DNA from: Sulfuricella sp. T08
Lineage (GTDB): Bacteria > Pseudomonadota > Gammaproteobacteria > Burkholderiales > Sulfuricellaceae
Assembly (NCBI RefSeq): GCF_000971475.1
Contig: NZ_DF967525.1
Location: 1-64,000 of the forward strand
Direction: 5' to 3'
DNA: 64,000 nt
Shown: positions 46,460 through 54,308 of the stretch, piece after piece
Layout: the number at the start of each line of letters is the position of its first letter
Numbering within the stretch: the stretch's first letter is position 1
Position numbers and translations under genes: made by a program
Notes under the pieces: generated by a model
Database searches by the model: none
What the model was told of the DNA's origin: nothing
What the model saw: only the letters and a program-made list of their open reading frames with translations

Positions 46460-46491
46460 AAAAGGCACTTTAGGGTGCCTTTTCCTTTTTG
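46460..46491 (+). terminator. intrinsic terminator after the Slam gene
   Basis: AAAAGGCAC (46460-46468) pairs with GTGCCTTTT (46475-46483) around a 6-nt loop, followed by CCTTTTT. It separates the Slam gene from its putative client, which must have its own promoter. Confidence 0.8.
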
Positions 46492-46656
46492 GCTCCAACC
46501 TGGCGTCGCCCCTTCCCTTCATACCCTGAAATTGCAATAGAAATGGCTTATGCCCATATTAATATTTACCTTGCAAGCTGTAACTTATTTGCTAAGCTTA
46601 AATCAGGAAGTGTATTGCTTTTATTGCAGCATTAATGTAAGTGGAAGGAGACGATC

Positions 46657-47925
46657 ATGAAAACCTACTACAAAACTACGATCGCTTTAGGTGTTGCGTT
46701 AGCATTTTCTGCTAGCAATGCTGCATTAGCGATGGAAAAAGACTGGAAATTCCACGAGGATAAATGGCAGGAAGTAATCTCTTATGGCTCAGTGCCTATT
46801 GCCAATGAGTCATCCGGCGAGTGGGGGCCATGGAGTGAATTCATCCAGCCGGCGGCAGGCCCTGCAGTGCCTTTCCTGGGTCAAGCGGAAGGCGACTTGT
46901 ATCGGCCGATTCCTCCACTACCCACCCCACCGGTTATTGACACCTGCCCCGCGGGAGCAATGTGTGGTTATGCTATATACAAAGTCAAAGGTGACAAAGT
47001 CGAATATCGCAGTTATAGCGAATATGGCCAATATAATGGCTACTATCCTGCGACCTTCATTGCGTATCCTACATTCGGCGAACCTGAAGGATGGTTAGTG
47101 AAAGAGAAGGTGTGGGTTAAAGACAAGCATGGGGGGCACTACGAATATGTATGGGTTGAGAAAGGTACGACGGGCACGCTAGATGTGAACTTTAGTCTGG
47201 CACACCTGAATGGCAGCAATCCCGCAGATCCGCTTCCAGTTCCAAACGAGTCAGGCAATCTAAGCGGGCATTATTATTTGCCTAATTCTGGTGCCGGGTA
47301 TGGTAACGCCAGTCTCGACGTACCCTATAGCTACCATGACACGGAGATCGATGGCACACTCACCAAGAAAGCGGGCTACCAGACCGCCAATGGCGAATTT
47401 GCGATTTACGCCTATATGAATGGGGGCAGTTCGGTTAAATGCTGGAGCGAATGCGGGTCCCTGACTAGCGTCGAGGGCTACTACATTGCTGGCTACCCAA
47501 CCGCACTTGCTTATATGGATGCCTCACGCGTGGGCAATGTGACTGCTCGATATGAAGGTAACGAGATACTGAGTGGCGCGAGGGTGGGAATTAATGTCCA
47601 ATTCGGCCCCGGCACTTGGGACGGCGCTTGGTCCTCATCAGGGCACTACTCGACGTACGTACCGGCATTTGGGGCCAACGGCACGATAACGGGGGCCAAC
47701 ATCCAGTCCACCGCGGTGAATACTGCAGCTAATGGATACCAGGTTCAAGGACAGGTTCAAGGCACGTTCTACGGAGCCGCGGCCCAAGCGCTTGCCGGTG
47801 TCGTGGATGTAACCTTTTCTCAAAAAATCGTGCCTGACACACGGCTCATGGTTCAGCCTGACATACGGCATGTGGATCTCTTCGCAACCCAGGTTGTTGT
47901 TCCTAAACCACCTAAACCAGAATAA
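46657..47925 (+). CDS. putative secreted type XI client with TbpB-like barrel domain
   Basis: 422 aa with a signal-peptidase I signal (LGVALAFSASNAALA) and no lipobox, so a soluble secreted protein is predicted. The C-terminal part (VTARYEGNEILSGARVGINV, GTWDGAWSSSG, FGANGTITGANIQ, VQGQVQGTFYGAAAQALAGVVDVTF) resembles the small 8-strand barrel of TbpB-type clients, where GTFYG/A-like turns recur. A PAAG sequence occurs at residues 65-68 and a proline-rich region at 83-95. GC is lower than in the neighbours. Its place after the Slam gene makes it the likely client. Ligand unknown. Confidence 0.7.
   Translation: MKTYYKTTIALGVALAFSASNAALAMEKDWKFHEDKWQEVISYGSVPIANESSGEWGPWSEFIQPAAGPAVPFLGQAEGDLYRPIPPLPTPPVIDTCPAGAMCGYAIYKVKGDKVEYRSYSEYGQYNGYYPATFIAYPTFGEPEGWLVKEKVWVKDKHGGHYEYVWVEKGTTGTLDVNFSLAHLNGSNPADPLPVPNESGNLSGHYYLPNSGAGYGNASLDVPYSYHDTEIDGTLTKKAGYQTANGEFAIYAYMNGGSSVKCWSECGSLTSVEGYYIAGYPTALAYMDASRVGNVTARYEGNEILSGARVGINVQFGPGTWDGAWSSSGHYSTYVPAFGANGTITGANIQSTAVNTAANGYQVQGQVQGTFYGAAAQALAGVVDVTFSQKIVPDTRLMVQPDIRHVDLFATQVVVPKPPKPE
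46849..46860 (+). other. PAAG sequence in the client, LapG-site-like
   Basis: Residues P65-A66-A67-G68 fit the T/P/A-A-A-G consensus known for LapG cleavage, and the two flanking modules encode LapG-like proteases. Short motif, so it could occur by chance. Confidence 0.35.
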
Positions 47926-47975
47926 GCCCAGATTCCTGGGTGGCCTAGAGGAACCGCCCAGAACGGGCCAACTGC

Positions 47976-48012
47976 AAAACGCCGTGACTTGTTAGTCACG
48001 GCGTTTTTCGTT
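47976..48012. terminator. bidirectional intrinsic terminator
   Basis: A 13-bp stem (47976-47988 with 47995-48007), 6-nt loop and T-runs on both strands. It lies between the convergent client gene and the Rap1a-like gene. Confidence 0.9.
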
Positions 48013-48056
48013 TTCATAGACCCGCCGGGTTTTTCTTCAATATTCCCTGACCGAGC

Positions 48057-48398
48057 TCACCCGCAAAAAACATTCACCGTCTGCACCACGGCAGAGCTCA
48101 GGCCCTCCCTGAATGCCGGATGCTCCTTCAGCCAATCCACCACGCCGGAGGTCAGGTCGCCCACATTTTTGGAGTTAAGGCATTTCACCACGGCATCATG
48201 GTTGGAGAAGCCATGGCCATAGGTCACAAAGGTAAAGCCATCCACCACCCCGGACACATAAAGCTTCTGAGCATCCTGATTCATCCGCAGAAAAACTTCG
48301 GCATCAACGCTGGACAATGGGCGGAGTTGCGGCGTGTAGGCTTGCGCACTCGAGAATGCGAGGAACAAAGCAGCGGCTGCCAGAATTTTCTTAACCAT
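48057..48398 (-). CDS. Rap1a/Tai-like small periplasmic protein
   Basis: 113 aa from the ATG at 48398, chosen because it starts a clean signal peptide (ILAAAALFLAFSSAQA). The C-terminal block NVGDLTSGVVDWLKEHPAFREGLSSAVVQTVNVFCG resembles the Rap1a/Tai immunity fold, and two Cys (VKCLNS, VFCG) may pair. Such proteins can be immunity or general periplasmic proteins. No toxin is next to it. Function unknown. Confidence 0.6.
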   Translation of the reverse strand: MVKKILAAAALFLAFSSAQAYTPQLRPLSSVDAEVFLRMNQDAQKLYVSGVVDGFTFVTYGHGFSNHDAVVKCLNSKNVGDLTSGVVDWLKEHPAFREGLSSAVVQTVNVFCG

Positions 48399-48650
48399 CG
48401 TTGGGCCCTCATTAAACCAGATAATAACCTTATCGGCACAGATTCTACCTTCTTGAATAATCACTGCAAGCGTTAAGTGAAGTACCACGCTAGCATTTTA
48501 GAGTCGATCACAGCGCAAATGAATTCGCTGGCGGAGTTCCACCTCAAGGAAACCGAATTCCGCTTCAGCCATCGTCATGATAACCTTCAGCTTGCAACAC
48601 TCAAATTATTATGATTAAACCCACTTTAACTTCCTAAGACCCATTCTTTA

Positions 48651-49340
48651 ATGCGCTTTTGTTCCACCTTACTGCCTGGATCATCTTTTGCCACCATGTT
48701 AGCCTGGGCAACAAACCTCTTTCTCTGCGTATTCTGCCTGTTAGCCAGCACCGGCGGTACCGCCGGTGCTGCCAGTGCGCAGCCGGCCAGCCTGTTCGGC
48801 TTTCACGAACTGCAGCGCGAAAGCCTGGATATCTTCCCGCAATGGACCAGCGTGCTGAAACGGCACGCCAAGGACAACCTGAGCGATGGCGACTGCAGCA
48901 AGTCCAGCTTGCGCTGCCACATGGCCGAATGGCAGCAATTCCTCGGCAGCATCAAGGGGCAGCCGGCGAGGCAACAATTGACCGCGGTGAATGCCTTTGC
49001 CAATGAAAAAAAATACGTTCTGGACATCGACAATTATGGCGTGCCGGACTACTGGGCGATTCCCCGCGAATTTTTATACAATGATGGTGATTGCGAAGAT
49101 TTCGCCATTCTTAAATACATGTCATTGCGACAACTGGGCTTCAGTGTCGACATGATGCGGGTGGTGGTACTGCAGGACACCAATCTTCGCACCGCGCATG
49201 CGGTGTTGGCCCTCTACACCGACAATGACATTCTCATTCTTGACAACCAGGCGCAGCAGATTGTCTCGCACCGGAATATCGTTCATTATGTGCCTATCTA
49301 TTCGGTCAACGAGAAGCACTGGTGGATGCATACCCCTTAG
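48651..49340 (+). CDS. LapG-like (BTLCP/DUF920) periplasmic cysteine protease (copy 2)
   Basis: 229 aa, signal segment at about 15-40. The catalytic triad is C148 (NDGDCEDFA), H183 (RTAHAVLALY) and D198 (LILDNQ), with the same DCED acidic site as copy 1. The two proteases share FLYNDGDCEDFAI, NEKHWWMH and QRESLDIFPQW-type blocks, so they are paralogues. It is followed 38 bp later by its own degenerate HD-GYP sensor, mirroring the module at 41535-44545. Confidence 0.87.
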   Translation: MRFCSTLLPGSSFATMLAWATNLFLCVFCLLASTGGTAGAASAQPASLFGFHELQRESLDIFPQWTSVLKRHAKDNLSDGDCSKSSLRCHMAEWQQFLGSIKGQPARQQLTAVNAFANEKKYVLDIDNYGVPDYWAIPREFLYNDGDCEDFAILKYMSLRQLGFSVDMMRVVVLQDTNLRTAHAVLALYTDNDILILDNQAQQIVSHRNIVHYVPIYSVNEKHWWMHTP

Positions 49341-49378
49341 CGATCTGCCCGAATACTAGATAACCACACTCAGACAAC

Positions 49379-51436
49379 ATGAAAAAACTATTTAAAAACA
49401 ATCCGGCGATTCCCGGATTCATCCTTTTGATCGCGTTGGTCGTGGTGGGCGTCATGCTGGTTTTCGCCTACGCCAAAAAGGAGCGGGAACGCGACCTGCA
49501 AGCTTGGCAGATTCGCCTGGGCGTCATCGCTGACAGCCGCGTTCAGGCAGTAGATAGCTGGCTTGAGGCGCAACACGCCAGCCTGCGTGAACTGGCAGAC
49601 AATGGCACGGTACCGCTCTATCTGATGCAACTCGGTGCGCTGGGCACGAGCGCTGCAGCGGATGTCGAACCGGCTCAGCTTTCCTACCTGCGCAACCTGA
49701 TCCTCGCCACAGCCGAGCGGGGTGGGTTCATCGACAAGAGCAGAAGCGAGCCGCTCCCGGCTGGCGTGGCAATCGCTGCCAACACGGGCCTTGCGCTCCT
49801 CGACCAGAATGCCGCGCCTATCGTTTCGACACGGGGGCTGAGGCCGGACCCTGAAATCCGGCGTGCCGCCGCCGAGGTGGTGAAAACAGGCAAGCGCGCC
49901 ACGGCCGGCATTTATCTCAATGCAGCCAACAAGCCCGTGGTGGCTTTTCTGACCCCGGTGTTTGCGCTGCAGGATATGCGCAAGCGCGGAACCCCCATAG
50001 GCGTGATCGTAGGCGTCAAGAATGCGGAGGACGAGTTGTTCCCCCTGCTGACGCGCCAGGTGCGCCTCAGCGAAACGGAAGAAACCCTGCTGCTGCGCAG
50101 TGAAGGCGGATCGGTGGTCTATCTCTCACCCCTGGCCGATGGCAGTCCGCCTCTCAAGAAGCGCCTTAACCTCTCCACGGCACAACTGGCAGGGGCATTC
50201 GCCATTCAATCACCGGGCACCTTCGCCAAGCGTATTGATTACCGCGGGATATCCGTGCTGATGACAAGCCGGACGTTGACGCAGGTACCCTGGGTGCTTG
50301 TCCACAAAATCAGTGCGGCTGAAGCGCTCAAGGAATCGGACACGCACCAGCGTTTTCTGCTGACGGTTTTCCTGCTGGCCATCGCCCTGGTTGCCGTGGC
50401 CCTGGTCGCCGCATGGCGTCATGGCAGCAGCCTGCGCGAAAAGCAGGCCGCGCTGGCAGCAAGAGAAAGTGCGCGCCAGCTGCGCGGCCAGACCGCGCTT
50501 CTGCATTCCATTACCGACAGCCTTACCGATTTCATCTACATCGTGGACCAGAATCAACACTTCAGTTTTGCCAACCGCGCCTTGGCCAAGGCAGCCAGCC
50601 TGGATGTAGCAGACTTTCCCGGCAAGACGCTGTCCAGCGTGCTGGGGCCGGAAACCAGCCGCCCGATCAGCGAGCTGCTGGCCAAAACCACGGATAGTCA
50701 TCAGCCACAAACCGACACGATGGCACTGGCTTTCGGTGGCGCTGCAAGAACCTATCACACAACCTGTGTCCCACTGGCGCAGGATGAACACCGGCAGCGG
50801 CTACTGGTGATCTCGCATGACATCACCGAACTGCAGACAGCACAGGCCAAGCGCGATCACTTAATGCGCCAGGTGCTCAAAACCTTGATGGGCGCGGTGG
50901 ACCTGTACGACCACTACTCCATCGATCATTCCAGCAAAACCATCCAGGTGGCGCTCGCCATTGGCGAAGAGATGCAACTCGGCAAGGGGGATCTGGAAGT
51001 GCTCGAGATGGCAGCCAATCTGGCAAATATCGGCAAGCTGGCGGTGCCCAGAGAGATCTTGACCAAGACCGAGCCGCTCAATGCCGAAGAGCAGGAAATC
51101 CTGCGCAAGCATGTCATGTACGCGGTAGAGTTGCTTAGCGGCCTCGAATTTGATGGCCCGGTGCTGGAAACGATAGGCCAGCGCTACGAGCATATCGACG
51201 GCAGCGGATATCCGGCCGGACTGAGCGCGGACCAAATCCTGCTGACTGCTAAAATCCTCGCCGTGGCCAATGCCTTTGTGGCCATGGTCAGCCCGCGCGC
51301 ATATCGCAACGACATGGGGGCAGAGAAGGCGCTGGACCAGCTTCTTGCGGAAAGCAAATCGAAGTACGATCGACATGTTGTTGCCGCCCTGTTCCATGTC
51401 GCTGAGAATCGGCCGGAATCAATCACGCTGCTCTGA
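49379..51436 (+). CDS. membrane PAS sensor with degenerate HD-GYP domain (copy 2)
   Basis: 685 aa, same layout as copy 1: membrane segment near 12-32, periplasmic Cache-like part, second membrane segment near 330-350, PAS and C-terminal HD-GYP-like domain. The HD is again replaced (EMAANLANIGKLAVPREIL), QRYEHIDGSGYPAGL keeps GYP, and DLYDHYSIDHSSKT keeps the upstream His-containing helix. A non-catalytic receptor is predicted. Its partner is the LapG-like protease directly upstream. Confidence 0.85.
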   Translation: MKKLFKNNPAIPGFILLIALVVVGVMLVFAYAKKERERDLQAWQIRLGVIADSRVQAVDSWLEAQHASLRELADNGTVPLYLMQLGALGTSAAADVEPAQLSYLRNLILATAERGGFIDKSRSEPLPAGVAIAANTGLALLDQNAAPIVSTRGLRPDPEIRRAAAEVVKTGKRATAGIYLNAANKPVVAFLTPVFALQDMRKRGTPIGVIVGVKNAEDELFPLLTRQVRLSETEETLLLRSEGGSVVYLSPLADGSPPLKKRLNLSTAQLAGAFAIQSPGTFAKRIDYRGISVLMTSRTLTQVPWVLVHKISAAEALKESDTHQRFLLTVFLLAIALVAVALVAAWRHGSSLREKQAALAARESARQLRGQTALLHSITDSLTDFIYIVDQNQHFSFANRALAKAASLDVADFPGKTLSSVLGPETSRPISELLAKTTDSHQPQTDTMALAFGGAARTYHTTCVPLAQDEHRQRLLVISHDITELQTAQAKRDHLMRQVLKTLMGAVDLYDHYSIDHSSKTIQVALAIGEEMQLGKGDLEVLEMAANLANIGKLAVPREILTKTEPLNAEEQEILRKHVMYAVELLSGLEFDGPVLETIGQRYEHIDGSGYPAGLSADQILLTAKILAVANAFVAMVSPRAYRNDMGAEKALDQLLAESKSKYDRHVVAALFHVAENRPESITLL

Positions 51437-51540
51437 GCGTGGCCGGTCTTACACGAGATCCGCGTCAACTGCATCTGCCCCGACCCAATCGAAAAGGGAG
51501 GCAAGAGGATTTAACGATGGCGGCAAGCTCCGGCTAAGCC

Positions 51541-51575
51541 ACCCCCTCAATCCCTCTTTGACAAAGGAGGAGGCC
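51541..51575. repeat. imperfect inverted repeat between convergent genes
   Basis: CCTCTTTG and CAAAGGAGG form an imperfect hairpin in the gap between the HD-GYP-like gene and ttcA. It resembles common cctttg-aaaggg dispersed repeats and may act as a bidirectional terminator. Confidence 0.4.
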
Positions 51576-51614
51576 TGTCTGTGTTGCATCCATGCGATTC
51601 AACTTGACTGACTA

Positions 51615-52355
51615 CTAGCCCGGAACGCCGGCGCGCAGCAGCGGCTTCAACGCCGTGAGGATGCTGGAAAACACCTTGGAATTATCCTTCTCCAGCTCGG
51701 CCAGCAGGGTTTTCATGTGCATGCGCTCGGTGGGCATGCCGAAACAGGCCGGGCAGTTCTCCGGGATCACCGGCAATTCCGAGTTTTTCGCGAAAGCTGC
51801 AGTCTGGCGCTCACGCGCGTAGGTGAAGGGGCGGATCACCCGGATATCGCCCTTGTCGTTGAGGTAATGCGCCTGCATGGTGCGCAGCTTGCCGCCGAAA
51901 AAGGTCGACATCAGGAAGGTCTCGGCGGCATCGTCCAGGTGCTGCGCCAGCGCCAGCACGTTGTAGCCATTCTCCCTCGCTGTGCGGTAGAGAATGCCAC
52001 GCCGCATGCGCGAGCAAAAGGCGCAAAAGGAATCGCCCTCCTGCAAGGTTTTTTTCGCCTGTTCTACGATAGCCTGGCTTTCGTAGAAATAAGGCACACC
52101 CAGTTCCGCCATGTAAGCCTTCAGCGGCGAGGGATCGAAATCGGGTGCTTGCGGATCCACCGTCGCCGCGGCCAGCTCGAATCTAATCGGCGCCTTCTTC
52201 TGCAATGCAATCAGCACGTGCAGCAGGGAAAGGCTGTCCTTGCCGCCGGACAACCCGAGCAGCACCCGGTCGCCCTCACGGATCATGGAGAAATCGCCGA
52301 TCGCACGGCCGGCGGCACTCATCAGGGATTTTGGCGGCTTGACTGGTTCGATCAC
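51615..52355 (-). CDS. ttcA: TtcA, tRNA 2-thiocytidine biosynthesis protein
   Basis: 246 aa from a GTG at 52355 that overlaps the stop of the SDR gene (GTGA); the usual E. coli protein is longer at the N-terminus. The PP-loop ATPase motif LLGLSGGKDSLSLLHVL is present, as are the two CXXC pairs for the 4Fe-4S cluster (FCAFCSRMRRG and NCPACFGMPT). It thiolates C32 of tRNA. The gene is translationally coupled to the SDR gene. Confidence 0.88.
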   Translation of the reverse strand: MIEPVKPPKSLMSAAGRAIGDFSMIREGDRVLLGLSGGKDSLSLLHVLIALQKKAPIRFELAAATVDPQAPDFDPSPLKAYMAELGVPYFYESQAIVEQAKKTLQEGDSFCAFCSRMRRGILYRTARENGYNVLALAQHLDDAAETFLMSTFFGGKLRTMQAHYLNDKGDIRVIRPFTYARERQTAAFAKNSELPVIPENCPACFGMPTERMHMKTLLAELEKDNSKVFSSILTALKPLLRAGVPG

Positions 52356-53092
52356 AATGAAGCGCTCCGCCCGCCATCCACCGGCAGTATCGTGCCCGTC
52401 ATGTAAGGCGCGTCCTTGACCAGAAATAGCACCGCGCGCGCGATGTCGTCGGGCGAGCCCTCGCGCTTCAGCAGAGTATGGGCGACGATGCGACGACGTT
52501 CCTGATCGTCGAAGGTGGGGTCCTCCTCCGGCCACATGATCGGACCCGGCGCCACCGCATTGACACGCACTTCCGGGCCAAGCTCATGGGCGAGCGACTT
52601 GGTCAGCGCCACCAGGCCGGCTTTGGCGATGCTGTAAACGACGTAACTTTTCATCGGCCGCTCGGCATGGATGTCAGTGATATTGACGATGCAGCCATGG
52701 CTATGGCGCAGCTGCTCGGCCGCAGCCTGTGACAGGAACAGCGGTGCCTTGAGGTTGGTGCCGAGCAGGTCGTGCCAGTCATTTTCGCCGATCTCGCCCA
52801 CTGCGGTCGGATAAAAGCTAGAGGCGTTGTTGATCAGCACATCGAGTCGGCCGTAGTGTTTCATGGTTGCCGCGACCATGTCCGGCAACAGCTCCACGTC
52901 ATGCAGATCAGCCTGCACCAGTGCTGCGGAATCCGGCCGGCTGATGTTAAACTCATCGCGCAGCGCCTCCGCTTCTGCCGCCGAAGAACGGTAGTGGATC
53001 ATCAGATTTGCACCGGCTCCGTGCAGCCGTCGGCAGATCGCCGCGCCGACCCGCTTCGCCCCACCGGTAATCAATACGACTTTGCCTTGCAT
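52352..53092 (-). CDS. pteridine-reductase-like short-chain dehydrogenase (FolM-type)
   Basis: 246 aa from the ATG at 53092, giving an intact start MQGKVVLITGGAKRVG; longer starts lie in the antisense of the methyltransferase start. The TGGAKRVG motif is the TGX3RXG form typical of pteridine reductases and FolM. The catalytic S/Y/K set is present in ITDIHAE (SDR position) and YVVYSIAKAGL. It likely reduces dihydropterin or folate-type substrates. Head-to-head with the MidA-type gene. Confidence 0.83.
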   Translation of the reverse strand: MQGKVVLITGGAKRVGAAICRRLHGAGANLMIHYRSSAAEAEALRDEFNISRPDSAALVQADLHDVELLPDMVAATMKHYGRLDVLINNASSFYPTAVGEIGENDWHDLLGTNLKAPLFLSQAAAEQLRHSHGCIVNITDIHAERPMKSYVVYSIAKAGLVALTKSLAHELGPEVRVNAVAPGPIMWPEEDPTFDDQERRRIVAHTLLKREGSPDDIARAVLFLVKDAPYMTGTILPVDGGRSASL

Positions 53093-53138
53093 GTTTTCTC
53101 CATTACACTGGACTTGCTCCGAATTTATCACACTTGTC

Positions 53139-54308
53139 ATGTCCCCACTACCCGCACCCGACCCTGCCGCGCTGGAATACAGCGCAAAGACTGCTGCCCT
53201 GATCAGGCATGAAATTGACGCCGCCGGCGGCTGGATCCCCTTCAGCCGCTTCATGGAGCTGGCCCTGTATGCACCCGGACTCGGTTACTACAGCGCCGGC
53301 ATGCACAAATTTGGCGCGGCAGGCGATTTTGTCACCGCCCCGGAAATCTCCGCCCTGTTTGGCCAGACCCTGGCGCAGCAAGCCGCTCAGGTGCTCGAAC
53401 TCACTGCTGGAAACATTCTGGAAATTGGCCCCGGCTCCGGCCGCCTGGCTTTCGACCTGCTCTCGGAGTTGGAGCGACTGGGACAGTTGCCAGAGCGCCA
53501 TTTCCTTCTTGAAGTGAGTGCTGATCTGCGCCAGCGCCAGCAACATCTCCTGGCGCGATTCGCGCCAAGAGTCGATTGGCTGGATGCTCTGCCCGCTTCC
53601 TTCTCAGGACTGATCATCGGCAACGAGGTGCTCGATGCGATGCCGGTACACCTCGTCGCCTGGGGTGAAGGCAGCATCCTTGAACGCGGCGTGAGCATGG
53701 AGAATGGCCGGTTCTGCTGGAGCGAGCGCACACTGACCTCGGGAGAGCTATTCGACATCGCCACCAGCCTTGCCCCCACCCTGACCCTCCCCCGCAACGC
53801 GGGAGAGGGGAAAAATTATGTCAGCGAAATCGGCCTGGCCGCACGCGGCTTCGTCTCCACTCTCGCCGGGTTGCTGGAGAAGGGCGCGATCCTGATGCTG
53901 GATTACGGTTTCGGACAGAACGAGTACTACCACCCACAGCGCAGTTCGGGCACCCTGATGTGCCACTATCGCCATCACGCCCACGACGACCCGTTTTATC
54001 TGCCGGGCCTGCAGGACATCACCTCGCATGTGGATTTCAGCGCCATCGCCGAGGCCGGCGTCAATCACGGCCTGAAGCTTCTGGGCTATACCAGCCAGGC
54101 CCATTTCCTGATCAACTCCGGCATCACCGACTTGCTGGCACGGGCCTCGCCCGAGCAAGCAAGTGCTTACCTGCCGCTCGCCTCACAGGCGCAGAAGCTG
54201 CTCAACCCGGCGGAAATGGGCGAACTGTTCAAGACAATTGCCTTGGGCAAAGGCATGGATATCCCTCTGCTTGGCTTTGCACGCGGTGACAAAAGCTGCA
54301 TGCTTTAA
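53139..54308 (+). CDS. MidA/NDUFAF7-type SAM-dependent methyltransferase
   Basis: 389 aa from ATG 53139. SAM-binding ILEIGPGSGRLAFDLL, family block GLIIGNEVLDAMPVHLV, and LMLDYGFGQNEYYHPQRSSGTLMCHYRHHAHDDP match the DUF185/MidA family, whose mitochondrial member methylates an Arg of a complex I subunit. A palindrome-derived segment (TLTLPRNAGEGKN) near residues 210-224 is an in-frame repeat insertion. A 166-bp decayed copy of its 3' part lies at 61213-61378. Confidence 0.87.
   Translation: MSPLPAPDPAALEYSAKTAALIRHEIDAAGGWIPFSRFMELALYAPGLGYYSAGMHKFGAAGDFVTAPEISALFGQTLAQQAAQVLELTAGNILEIGPGSGRLAFDLLSELERLGQLPERHFLLEVSADLRQRQQHLLARFAPRVDWLDALPASFSGLIIGNEVLDAMPVHLVAWGEGSILERGVSMENGRFCWSERTLTSGELFDIATSLAPTLTLPRNAGEGKNYVSEIGLAARGFVSTLAGLLEKGAILMLDYGFGQNEYYHPQRSSGTLMCHYRHHAHDDPFYLPGLQDITSHVDFSAIAEAGVNHGLKLLGYTSQAHFLINSGITDLLARASPEQASAYLPLASQAQKLLNPAEMGELFKTIALGKGMDIPLLGFARGDKSCML
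53773..53812. repeat. REP-type repeat inside the MidA-type gene
   Basis: The stretch reads cccaccctgaccctcccccg then caacgcgggagagggg, a common dispersed repeat with a CCCGC/GCGGG palindrome (53791-53795 with 53799-53803). It is translated in frame as TLTLPRNAGEG and probably forms a surface loop. Confidence 0.6.
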
